Below, one piece after another: positions 8,289 to 15,600 of a stretch of 29,930 bases of DNA (the first letter of the stretch is position 1; every line of letters begins with the position of its first letter). The stretch comes from Streptomyces sp. NRRL F-5122. GTDB taxonomy: Bacteria; Actinomycetota; Actinomycetes; Streptomycetales; Streptomycetaceae. The stretch covers positions 1 through 29,930 of the forward strand of contig NZ_LMWH01000277.1 in the NCBI RefSeq assembly GCF_001507435.1, given 5' to 3'. Made by a program: the position numbers and the translations under genes. The notes beneath the pieces were generated by a model. The model did no database searches. It was not told where the DNA came from and saw only the letters and a list, made by a program, of their open reading frames with translations.

Positions 8289-9628
8289 ACCGTGAACGGG
8301 AAGCCGACCCGGCGCTGCGGCTCGGCGAGCAGGCGACCGGCCCGCATGGCAGCCGCCTTCTCAGCGGCTGGTTTACCACCGGTGCCCGGGCCGGCCTGAC
8401 CGAACACCTCGCCAGATACGGTCCCCCTCCGCTGCCGCAGACCGGCCGCCCGGCCACGGCCCTGATCCGCGCGGTGGACGAGGCCGGGCTCACCGGCCGG
8501 GGCGGCGCCGCCTTCCCCACCGGCCGCAAGCTGCGCACCGTCGCCGAAGCCCGGGGCACCGCCGTCGTCATCGCCAACGGCATGGAGAGCGAGGCCGCCA
8601 GCCGCAAGGACTCCACACTCCTCGACCTCGCGCCGCATCTCGTGCTGGACGGCGCCTCGCTGGCCGCCGCGGCTGTCGGCGCCGACGAGATCCACCTGTG
8701 CCTGGCCCGCACCCGCACGACCCAGTTCCGTGACCTCGACGTCGCGGTCGCCGAGCGGTACCGGGCCGGGCTCGACCCGGTACCGATCAGGTTGCACGGC
8801 CTGCCCCACCACTACGTCTCCAGCGAGGAGACCTCCCTGGTGAACTGGCTCAACGGCGGCCAGGCACGTCCCCTGCCCACTCCACCCCGGCCGTTCGAGA
8901 AGGGCGTGGACGGCCGCCCCACACTGATCGACAACGTGGAGACACTCGCCCACCTCGCACTGATCGTCCGCTACGGGCCCCACTGGTTCCGCAGCGCCGG
9001 CCGTCCCGACGCGCCGGGCACCACCCTGGTCACCCTCTCCGGAGCGGTGCGCACACCGGGCGTCTACGAGATCCCGCTGGGCACGACGCTCGCCGCCATG
9101 GTGCAGACCGCTGGCGGCGCCACCCGGCCACTGCGGGCCCTGCTGGTCGGCGGCTACTTCGGCAGCTGGCTCCTGGCCGACCAGGTCCAGAACCTGCCGT
9201 ACACCAAACCCGACCTGGCCACCGCAGGCGCCGGACCGGGCGCCGGCGTGCTGTTCGCCCTGCCAGACAACGGCTGCGGCCTGTCCGAGACGGCACGGGT
9301 ACTCGACTACCTTGCCAGGCAGAGCGCCCAGCAGTGCGGCCCCTGCCGGTTCGGCCTGCCCGCCGTGGCAGGCGACTTCGCCACGCTGGCCTGGGGCAGG
9401 CCGGACGCCGCACTGCTCGCGCGACTGCGGCAGCGCGCTGGCCTCCTCGCTGGCCGCGGCGCCTGCCGCCACCCCGACGGGGCCTCACGCCTGGCCGCGA
9501 CCGCGCTGGAGGTCTTCGTCGACGAGGTCCACCGCCACCTGACCCACCGCCGCTGCCCCGGCGCCCGGACGGCCCCGCTGCTCCACGTACCCGACGCCCC
9601 GGGACCCGAGCAGGAGGGCTGGCAATGA
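8285..9628 (+). CDS. NuoF-like NAD(P)H dehydrogenase with SLBB and Fe-S domains
   Basis: 447 residues, translationally coupled to its neighbours at both ends. NuoF/RnfC landmarks are GRGGAAFPTGRKL (71-83, FMN loop), NGMESEAASRKD (98-109), VSSEETSLVNWLNGG (178-192) and PTLIDNVETLA (212-222). An SLBB fold is suggested by LSGAVRTPGVYEIPLG (251-266). The Fe-S region has QSAQQCGPCR with C351 and C354, and GRGACRHPDG with C394. Compared with the complex I motif ESCGQCTPCR, the first Cys is replaced by Ala (A348). The protein is shorter at the N-terminus than classical RnfC and lacks the ferredoxin repeats, which are supplied by the next gene. It is probably the cytoplasmic entry point for electrons. 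Confidence 0.93.
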   Translation: MNREREADPALRLGEQATGPHGSRLLSGWFTTGARAGLTEHLARYGPPPLPQTGRPATALIRAVDEAGLTGRGGAAFPTGRKLRTVAEARGTAVVIANGMESEAASRKDSTLLDLAPHLVLDGASLAAAAVGADEIHLCLARTRTTQFRDLDVAVAERYRAGLDPVPIRLHGLPHHYVSSEETSLVNWLNGGQARPLPTPPRPFEKGVDGRPTLIDNVETLAHLALIVRYGPHWFRSAGRPDAPGTTLVTLSGAVRTPGVYEIPLGTTLAAMVQTAGGATRPLRALLVGGYFGSWLLADQVQNLPYTKPDLATAGAGPGAGVLFALPDNGCGLSETARVLDYLARQSAQQCGPCRFGLPAVAGDFATLAWGRPDAALLARLRQRAGLLAGRGACRHPDGASRLAATALEVFVDEVHRHLTHRRCPGARTAPLLHVPDAPGPEQEGWQ

Positions 9629-9849
9629 GCCATCAGCACATCCTGGGCATCGACCGCATCGCCTGCGAAGGCCGCGGTCTGTGCGGCGAACTCCTCCACG
9701 AACTCGTCGACCTGGACGAATGGGGCTACCCGATCATCCCGGACCCGACCGTCCCCGACCAACTGCTCGCCCACGCCAAGCGGGCCGTGGCCGCCTGCCC
9801 GGTGCTCGCACTGCGTCTCGACCGTGTGGAACGCCCGCCCAACCGATGA
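9625..9849 (+). CDS. Small ferredoxin, 3Fe-4S type
   Basis: 74 residues, with its ATG overlapping the NuoF-like stop. C14 and C20 (CEGRGLC) and C58 (AACPVLAL) give the C-x5-C ... C-P pattern of the single-cluster 3Fe-4S ferredoxins common in Streptomyces, which usually serve cytochromes P450 or oxidoreductases. DEWGYPII matches the usual linker. Here it probably shuttles electrons between the NuoF-like enzyme and the membrane haem proteins. No P450 gene is present in the window. Confidence 0.92.
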   Translation: MSHQHILGIDRIACEGRGLCGELLHELVDLDEWGYPIIPDPTVPDQLLAHAKRAVAACPVLALRLDRVERPPNR

Positions 9850-9957
9850 ACACCGCCGAGACCGCCACGGCCCGGCCCGGCTGGTCTCTGAACGAGATCT
9901 TAGGAACGCGCCGGGCAAACTGCGACCTGTCCCCAAGCGCGAATGGAAGGACTCTCC

Positions 9958-10599
9958 ATGGTCGCGTTGACCAGCCGTCGCCTAACGGACCCCACCGACC
10001 CGCAACCTAGCGCCGCCCCTACGGCCAACGGCCCAGAGGGCAACGAGCGACTGACCGCACTGACCGGTGCCGTCCTGCTGCTGCTCTTCGCCGCCCAGGG
10101 TGTCACCCTCCTCTCCCTGGGCACGCTGCTGACCTGGCATTTCTTCATCGGCCTGCTACTGATAGGCCCGGTCGGCCTCAAGGTCGGCTCCACCGGCTAC
10201 CGCTTCATCCGCTACTACACCGGCCACCCGGCCTACCGCCGCAAAGGTCCGCCCACCCCGCTGCTGCGGCTGCTCGGGCCCCTGGTAGTTGCCACCAGCG
10301 TGGCCGTCCTGACAACCGGAGTCGTGCTGGCCCTCGTCGGCCGGGCCGTGGGTCCCTTCTCCATCCTGCTGCTGCACAAGGCAAGCTTCCTCTGCTGGGC
10401 AGCGGTGATGACCATTCACGTACTGGCACACGTCTGGCGGCTGCCCCAGCTCATCACGACTGGTCTGCGGCCCAAATCCGCCCAGCACGGTACGGGGCGT
10501 CTCCCTGGCGCCCCAGCCCGCTGGGCACTGCTGGCCGCGGCCCTCGTCGGCGGGCTCGTCCTGGCCTTCCTCGGCGCCCCACTGGCCGCCCGGTGGTAG
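9958..10599 (+). CDS. Cytochrome-b-like multi-pass membrane protein
   Basis: 213 residues. The ATG at 9958 is preceded by GGAAGGA at 9945-9951; an in-frame ATG at 9943 lacks such a site. There is a cytoplasmic N-terminus of about 28 residues, then four to five hydrophobic helices. Helix 2 contains LTWHFFIGLLLIG, and a later one contains LLHKASFLCWAAVMTIHVLAHV, whose spaced His residues could ligate haem b. The pattern recalls cytochrome b561 / DUF4405-type proteins. About 108 bases separate it from the ferredoxin, so it may be the last gene of the operon or have its own leader. Role by context: haem-bearing membrane electron carrier or quinone-reactive subunit. Confidence 0.8.
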   Translation: MVALTSRRLTDPTDPQPSAAPTANGPEGNERLTALTGAVLLLLFAAQGVTLLSLGTLLTWHFFIGLLLIGPVGLKVGSTGYRFIRYYTGHPAYRRKGPPTPLLRLLGPLVVATSVAVLTTGVVLALVGRAVGPFSILLLHKASFLCWAAVMTIHVLAHVWRLPQLITTGLRPKSAQHGTGRLPGAPARWALLAAALVGGLVLAFLGAPLAARW

Positions 10600-10674
10600 C
10601 GGCCACCGGAAGAAGACCTGCACCATTTCCGTAGCCCGCCCGAATGGGTCACCCTGCGCTTAGGCCAGGCCTAG

Positions 10675-10699
10675 TACCCCAGCTGTAGATCGCGATTTT
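10675..10699 (+). repeat. Left inverted repeat of the IS701 element
   Basis: Begins taccccagctgtagatcgcg and pairs with 12487-12511 on the opposite strand (23 of 25 matches). It contains the inner palindrome atcgcgat. Confidence 0.9.
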
Positions 10700-10769
10700 G
10701 CTGGTCGGGTTGGGTCCCGGGTCGAACTGATCTCCGTCTCGATCGGTCCGGTCCGATGTGCTTGCTGTC

Positions 10770-11090
10770 TCAGCTGGACTGGTCAGCGGAGGCGCTGTTG
10801 GCGCTGTCGGTGGCGTAGAAGCGGCCCTGGTCGCACAGCGCGTCGATCTCGGCGTTGTCTTCCTCGCTCAGTTGGGCGTCCAGTGCGACACTGATAATGC
10901 GTCGGGCGCGAGCTAATCGCCGAGCGACATCCCAGTCGGCGATGAATGTGCCGACGGTGGACTCGTCGGCGGTTCCGGCTGCGTGGCGGGAGCCGAGGCG
11001 GTCGAGGGAGACGACGAACTCGTCCAGGTCCTGCAGCACTGCGATGACCTCGCTGAGGGGCATGCGGGTCTCTCGGGAGGACGTGTCCAT
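10770..11090 (-). CDS. Small helical protein of unknown function inside the IS701 element
   Basis: 106 residues from the ATG at 11090. The sequence looks coding: SEVIAVLQDLDEFVVSLDRL, TFIADWDVARRLARARRII and SEEDNAEIDALCDQGRFYA are regular amphipathic helices with a clean acidic/basic pattern. I recognise no domain. It lies between the left terminal repeat and the transposase, on the opposite strand, so it would travel with the element as a passenger. No strong ribosome site precedes the start, and the frame is open further upstream to 11672 without coding character. It could be a real passenger or a captured host gene. Confidence 0.6.
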   Translation of the reverse strand: MDTSSRETRMPLSEVIAVLQDLDEFVVSLDRLGSRHAAGTADESTVGTFIADWDVARRLARARRIISVALDAQLSEEDNAEIDALCDQGRFYATDSANSASADQSS

Positions 11091-11189
11091 CAGCTGATTC
11101 GACTCCAGGGCTGGTGCACGGGTCCAGATCCCGATCCCGCTGGTCGGGGCTGGTCCGGAACGGGTGCGGCCACCGGTGATCATCGGTGT

Positions 11190-12487
11190 GTGAAGACGGA
11201 AGATCAGGTAGTGGCCGCAGGCCACAGCATCGATCCTGCCCTCTGGCAGAAGGCGTTCGAGGCCTTGATGGGCCGTATCGCGGAACGGTTCGTCCGGGTG
11301 GAACCCCGGCGCAAGGCACGGGCGTTCGTGCTGAGGTTGTTGTCGGACCTGCCGCGCAAGAACTGCTGGACACTCGCAGAGCAGGCCGGGGACGCGAACC
11401 TGTACGGTCTGCAACACCTGCTGCCGAGGGCCAAGTGGGCTGCCGACGCGATACGCGATGACATTCGCGGCTTCGTCGTCGAGCACCTGCACCACGGGGA
11501 TGCGGTGCTGGTCGTGGATGAGGCGACCTAAAGAAGGGCAGGGACACGGTGGGGGTACAGCGCCAGTACACCGGCACCGCCGGGCGGATCGAGAACTCTC
11601 AGGTCGCCGTCTACGTTGCCTACTCGATTCCGCTCGGGCATGCGGCGATAGACCGGGAGCTGTATGTCCCACGCTCGTGGACCGAGGACATAGCCCGCTG
11701 CCGGGCCGCCGGAATACCCGACAATCTCGCCTTCGCTACGAAGCCCGCCCTCGCAGTCCGGATGATCACCGCGCGCTGGACGTCGGCGTCTCCGCATCCT
11801 GGGTAGCCGGCGACGAGGTCTACGGAGCCAGCGCGCACCTGCGCATCGCCCTTGAGAAACGGCAGGTCAGCTACGTACTCGCCGTCGCCCGTGACCACCA
11901 GATCACCACCCGCGCGGGCACGTTCCGCGCTGACGCCCTGATCAAGAAGCTGCTGCGGCGAGCCTGGCGGAAACTCTCTGCCGGCGCGGGAGCCATGGGC
12001 CACCGCTTCTACGACTGGGCCCTGGCCGACAACCGGCCAGGCCACCACCAGCTGCTCGTCCGTTGCAACCGGCGCACCGGTGAACTCGCCTTCTACCGCT
12101 GCTGCTCAGCCGCCCGGGCGCCGCTGTCCGTCCTGGTGCGGGTCGCCGGACGCAGATGGACCGTCGAGGAGACCTTCCAGTCTGGCAAGACTGGCCGGAC
12201 TGGACGAACACCAGGTCAGACGCTGGGCGTCCTGGTACCGCTGGGTCACCCTAGTGATGCTCGCCCACGCCTTCCTTACCGTCGTCCTCGCCGACGAACA
12301 TGCCCGTAACCCGAAGCCGGACGAACTGATACCCCTCACCTGCAACGAGATCCAGCGCCTGTTCATCGCGCTCGTCGTCCGGCCCATCCACGGCACGGCC
12401 CACCGACTCGCCTGGTCCCACTGGCGACGCCGCCACCAGGCCCGATCCCAGGCCAGCCGCTACCAGCGACAAGCCGCCCAGACATGA
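11190..12487 (+). pseudogene. IS701-family DDE transposase, three frameshifts
   Basis: Starts at GTG 11190 (VKTEDQVVAAG). Conserved steps: IAERFVRVEPR, LLSDLPRKNCWTLAEQAGD, then first catalytic Asp in VLVVDEAT where a stop (TAA, 11529-11531) interrupts. A -1 shift resumes KKGRDTVGVQRQYTGTAGR. A second shift near 11770 gives WVAGDEVYGA (second Asp), YVLAVARDHQITT and [11 protein letters not shown] (Glu). A third shift near 12190 leads to [19 protein letters not shown] and the basic tail [12 protein letters not shown]. All catalytic residues survive in separate frames, so decay is recent. Full length would be about 430 residues, normal for the family. Confidence 0.92.
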
Positions 12488-12511
12488 AGATCGCGATCTA
12501 CAGCTGGAGTA
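12487..12511 (-). repeat. Right inverted repeat of the IS701 element
   Basis: The reverse complement begins tactccagctgtagatcgcg, matching the left end. Its innermost base is the last base of the transposase stop codon, the usual compact layout. Confidence 0.9.
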
Positions 12512-12593
12512 CCAGACGCGTGCCGTCCTCACCGTTGGCCGACGCACGTCACCAGCTCAGTCGATGACACTCCACTGACCTCCGCTGCTGCCG

Positions 12594-13601
12594 TCAGGGG
12601 CGGACCAAGACGGTGCCGACCTTGCCGGGCCGTACCGCGTGCTCCACAGCACTGGCCAGATCACCGAGGCCGTATGTGCCGGCCACGTCGAATTGCTCCG
12701 TGAGCGCCAGGGCAATCTGCTTCGCAGTGGCGATATCGGACGACCGCCGCTCAGGGGACGCCTCAGACGGCCACCCGCTGATGATGTTCTTCCCTCGCAG
12801 CGTCAGGGACTTGCTAACCAGCGTCGATGCATGCGCCGACATTGGCTCCTCGGCGATCATTCCGTAACTGACCAGCATCCCGCCCGACGCCAGCAGCTCC
12901 ACAAGGCTCCCCGACATCTTCCCCCCGATCGGGTCCAGGGCCACGCTCACTGGCCGGCCACAAGCGGCCTTGCGGACCTCATCAGCCCAGCCCCGATGTT
13001 CTGTCGCCACGACCGGCACGTCCGGGAACCGCTTGCGCAGCTCGGCCGCACCGCGCTCACTGCGGACGACGTTGATGAGCCCGAAGTTGTGGAACCGGGA
13101 CACACCCGTCATCAGCCGCCCGACCGACGAACCCGCGGCGGTCTGCACCAAAACACCGTCGTAGCCGAAGGCCAGGTGCTCCTGAGCCTCACGGCGCAGC
13201 ATGACCACGGTGAGGGGGTTCGCCAGCATCTGTGCAGCGACCGCGTCCGGCAACTCCTCTGGAACGGCGACTACCGCCTCGGTATCCGCCACGAACCACT
13301 GGGACCACGCCCCGGGCTGGGGGAAGACCGTCACGCGGCCCCCGACCTCGACCCCGAGCGCCACACGCGTGCCTGGACCGATCGCCTCCACCACCCCCGT
13401 GGCCTCGATGCCCGGCGTTGCCGGATCCACAGCCTTCCCCGGGTGGGCCTCGATGGCGTGGAGGTCACCAGGGTGTACCGGGAAGGCCGTGGTGCGGATG
13501 AGGACCTGGCCACGCTCGGGTGCCTCTGGCTCAGGCTCCTCGATGACGGTCAGAACGTCGGCGGGCGACCCGCCACGGGTGTAGACGACTCGCCGGTTCA
13601 T
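12594..13601 (-). CDS. Zinc-independent medium-chain reductase (quinone oxidoreductase / enoyl reductase type)
   Basis: 335 residues. The ATG at 13601 is preceded by a strong GGAGGAG. The N-terminal GroES-like domain has FPVHPGDLHAIEAHPG, and PGIEATGVVEAIGPG fits the family. No structural or catalytic zinc Cys clusters are present. MLANPLTVVML corresponds to the conserved Asn-Pro segment, and the Rossmann domain has AAGSSVGRL. The C-terminus is the usual AVRPGKVGTVLV. Wording is close to the MECR/Qor branch of NAD(P)H-dependent reductases of activated double bonds. It is intact and monocistronic; the next minus-strand gene ends 355 bases upstream. The substrate is unknown. Confidence 0.9.
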   Translation of the reverse strand: MNRRVVYTRGGSPADVLTVIEEPEPEAPERGQVLIRTTAFPVHPGDLHAIEAHPGKAVDPATPGIEATGVVEAIGPGTRVALGVEVGGRVTVFPQPGAWSQWFVADTEAVVAVPEELPDAVAAQMLANPLTVVMLRREAQEHLAFGYDGVLVQTAAGSSVGRLMTGVSRFHNFGLINVVRSERGAAELRKRFPDVPVVATEHRGWADEVRKAACGRPVSVALDPIGGKMSGSLVELLASGGMLVSYGMIAEEPMSAHASTLVSKSLTLRGKNIISGWPSEASPERRSSDIATAKQIALALTEQFDVAGTYGLGDLASAVEHAVRPGKVGTVLVRP

Positions 13602-13956
13602 GGCTCTCCTCCTGCACGGTGGTACGTGCGGGGTGTGCGGGGCATCGATAGGCGTCCGGCAGGAGCAGGTGCTGTCCGATGGGCCAACCGTCCAGGCGCA
13701 CGGCCGCCCGCCCTCACGCAGCCCTCATCTCACGCTCGCACGGTGGGCAACCAGCGGCACGGCCGAGTAGGCCGATCGATTCCCTGCAGAGCCGGCGCTG
13801 GCGTCGCGCTCCGGGCTCGTCGTGGACGCCGCCGCTCTGAACGGTGGTGGCCGTCGTACTGCCGCCGCCAGAGGACAGGCGCCGACCACGGCTTTCAGGG
13901 ATCGTCCGGTGCGTTCCGGCGCGCGGCGGGGAGTGGCGGGCGGCCGGGGGTGCCGG
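13602..13956. other. No gene recognised
   Basis: 355 bases between the reductase start and the end of the kinase-like gene. It must contain the reductase promoter. No coding motif, clear promoter hexamers or strong palindrome were found. Confidence 0.5.
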
Positions 13957-14487
13957 CTATCCGACGTGTGCGGCGATGGTCCGTGCGCACTCCATCGACT
14001 CGGTGTGCGTGGTGTCCACCTCCAGGTCGTAGACCACGCCGTGGTGGACGAGGTCCGCCTGGGAGAAGGCCATCCCGGTGACCCGGTCGCCGCGTGCCAT
14101 CTCACGGCCCGCGGCCACCGCGCCGTCGCACCGGACGCCGACCCATAGCACCTGCCGGTCGCCCAGGGCCTTCTGCCAGCGCTGCTGTGAGCCCGCTTGG
14201 CCGAGGAAGACCTCGTCGACGATGATCCGGGCACCGGCACGGGCCATCGCAGCGACGCCCTCGATCCACGCCGCCTCCAGCGCCCGGAACCGGGGCCCGA
14301 CGCTCACCTCGCCGTCCGCGGCGAACTCGATCCCTGCATCCGACGCGCGCAGCGACGCGGGCATCGCCTCCACCAGGGTGTCGGTTCCCAGCGCCAGCCA
14401 CGGATGGGGCAGCAGTGCCTGCAGACACCGCACGATCCCGGACTTCCCCGAGCTGGAACCCCCGTTGAGCACGATCACGTCAGTCAC
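13957..14487 (-). CDS. Chloramphenicol-phosphotransferase-like kinase
   Basis: 176 residues, the size of Streptomyces venezuelae chloramphenicol 3-O-phosphotransferase (about 178). The P-loop [10 protein letters not shown] lies at 8-17. The [11 protein letters not shown] segment supplies the Asp (D36) aligned with the catalytic Asp of that family. [11 protein letters not shown] (Walker B-like) and [20 protein letters not shown] (lid region) follow the family order. Some relatives phosphorylate chloramphenicol or other small molecules, others are uncharacterised, so the substrate is not proven. No chloramphenicol biosynthesis gene is seen nearby. Confidence 0.88.
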   Translation of the reverse strand: MTDVIVLNGGSSSGKSGIVRCLQALLPHPWLALGTDTLVEAMPASLRASDAGIEFAADGEVSVGPRFRALEAAWIEGVAAMARAGARIIVDEVFLGQAGSQQRWQKALGDRQVLWVGVRCDGAVAAGREMARGDRVTGMAFSQADLVHHGVVYDLEVDTTHTESMECARTIAAHVG

Positions 14488-14663
14488 TGCGCCACCCTAG
14501 AGGACACCGCACCCCTGCTCGAAACGGATTTCCAGGGACGGCGCGCGGGTCCTCACACCGTGTCAGGCAGCCGAGAGGGCCGAGGGACCGGGGTCGGGTG
14601 CCGTAGGACACCACCCGTGCGCCGCACGGGCGGCCGGTGGTGGTCCCGGCGGCGCCTTGCGGG

Positions 14664-15035
14664 TCAGGTGGAGCGGATGCAGAAGGGGTGTCCGGCCGGA
14701 CTGGCATACACCCGAGAGCCTGTGTCGCGGGCAAGAGCGCCGGTGTCGTCCGCGGGCCGCAGGCGTCGTCCGCCGGCGTCGAGCACGCGCTGCTCCGCGG
14801 CGGTCGTATCGTCCGTGGTGAGGTCGACGTGCATTTGCTGGGAGGCGCCGTGGGGCCACTGCGGTGGCACGTGGCCGGCGGCGTGCTGGATCACGATGAC
14901 GGGGAAGCCGTCGATGTGCAGGAAGTGGTGTGTGGCCGTTTTCGTGATCGAGCCACCGAGCAGCCGGTGCCAGAACGAGCTTTCGCTGTCCAGATCGGCG
15001 GCGTCCACGACGAGTGCGCTGAGGTGGGTGTGCAC
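14664..15035 (-). CDS. Glyoxalase/bleomycin-resistance-fold (VOC) protein
   Basis: 123 residues from GTG 15035, chosen because GAAAGG precedes it and the upstream frame lacks coding character. The pattern is that of one VOC module: VHTHLSALVVDAADLDSESS, FWHRLLGG, FPVIVIQHA, QMHVDLTTDD (the His and acidic residues typical of the second half), EQRVLDAGGRRL and YASPAGHPFCI. VOC proteins include dioxygenases, isomerases and drug-binding proteins; the reaction cannot be inferred. It is intact and lies 44 bases beyond the 3' end of the broken SDR on the same strand, so they may once have shared a transcript. Confidence 0.85.
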   Translation of the reverse strand: MHTHLSALVVDAADLDSESSFWHRLLGGSITKTATHHFLHIDGFPVIVIQHAAGHVPPQWPHGASQQMHVDLTTDDTTAAEQRVLDAGGRRLRPADDTGALARDTGSRVYASPAGHPFCIRST

Positions 15036-15079
15036 GGGGTGTGCCTTTCGTTGCGGAGGGTCTTTTGCGCGGGTGTGGC

Positions 15080-15437
15080 TCACACCACGGGGATGATGCC
15101 GCCGTCGACCCGGAACTCGGCCCCGGTCAGCCACTTGGCGCGCTCGGAGGCGAGGAACGCGATCATCTCTGCGACGTCCTCGGGCTTACCGGGACGCCCC
15201 ATCGGTACCTTCAGGTGGTCCACGATTTGCTGCTTCACTTCGTCGAGGGCGACTCCCTTGCGGTCGGCCATGTGCTGGAGGTGGGTGAGCGCTTGAGCGC
15301 TCCCTGCGTAGCGACGAAGCCGGGCAGCACGCACACCACGCGGACGCCGTGCCCCGCCACCTCCGTCGCCAACTCGCGGCTGTAGGCGTTGAGTGCCGCC
15401 TTCGCCGCGGCCTACGAGGCTTCGGCAGGCTGCGGGA
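15080..15437 (-). pseudogene. Short-chain dehydrogenase, 3' half (split by IS607)
   Basis: Reads LPQPAEAS, a TAG stop, then [35 protein letters not shown], a frameshift, [38 protein letters not shown] and [14 protein letters not shown]. These are the C-terminal SDR motifs. The TAG (15412-15414) stands exactly where the catalytic Tyr of YxxxK belongs, one base from TAC. An exact 8-bp tandem duplication at 15286-15301 causes the frameshift. Removing one unit joins GAL to [11 protein letters not shown]. The 5' half lies at 18975-19388, beyond the inserted element. Confidence 0.93.
15286..15301. repeat. 8-bp tandem duplication causing a frameshift
   Basis: TGAGCGCT occurs twice in direct tandem (15286-15293 and 15294-15301) inside the SDR pseudogene. 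Deleting one copy restores the reading frame, so this is a recent slippage-type lesion. Confidence 0.92.
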
Positions 15438-15600
15438 GCGTCTCTGAGCAGCTGGGCGATCTTGAATCGGATGGGGTTTCCGGGATCGTTTCCCACCGTG
15501 GTGGGGAGGCGTGGGCGTGGAGATGGAAGCCTGCGCCCAGTGCTGCTCCGCGTGGCCGGTGTCGGCCGGTGGTGGGTGTGCTGGTCGTTGTCACGTCCTG
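15438..15600 (-). ncRNA. Candidate right-end guide RNA (reRNA/omega-RNA) region
   Basis: TnpB nucleases work with an RNA read through the 3' end of tnpB and the element's right end, with the guide taken from flanking DNA. Here the last bases of tnpB and about 150 noncoding bases reach the junction at 15438. A tight hairpin (cccaccacggtggg on the minus strand, 15492-15505) is visible. If the model holds, the guide would be SDR sequence beginning ctcccgcagcctgccg. This is inference from family knowledge; no homologous RNA was aligned. Confidence 0.35.

Larger units (their letters stand above)
10675..12511 (+). mobile_element. IS701-family insertion sequence, 1837 bp
   Basis: It is bounded by 25-bp inverted repeats (10675-10699 and 12487-12511) differing at two positions. 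It is flanked on the left by CTAG (10671-10674) and on the right by CCAG (12512-12515), which fits a 4-bp IS701-type target duplication (YTAR) with one change. It carries a broken transposase on the plus strand and a small opposite-strand ORF in its left 400 bp. It lies directly downstream of the redox operon without interrupting a recognisable gene. It is immobile on its own unless a sister copy supplies transposase. Confidence 0.88.

Noticed and set aside
9846..10010. A 54-residue ORF whose ATG overlaps the ferredoxin stop
   Set aside because: No family pattern, and it overlaps the better-supported start of the cytochrome-b-like gene (GGAAGGA before 9958). The ATGA overlap alone is not enough.
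11525..11535. Programmed -1 frameshift in the IS701 transposase at ccTAAAG
   Set aside because: The -1 frame does restore the protein, but the site is not a proper slippery heptamer and two more frameshifts follow, so mutation is likelier.
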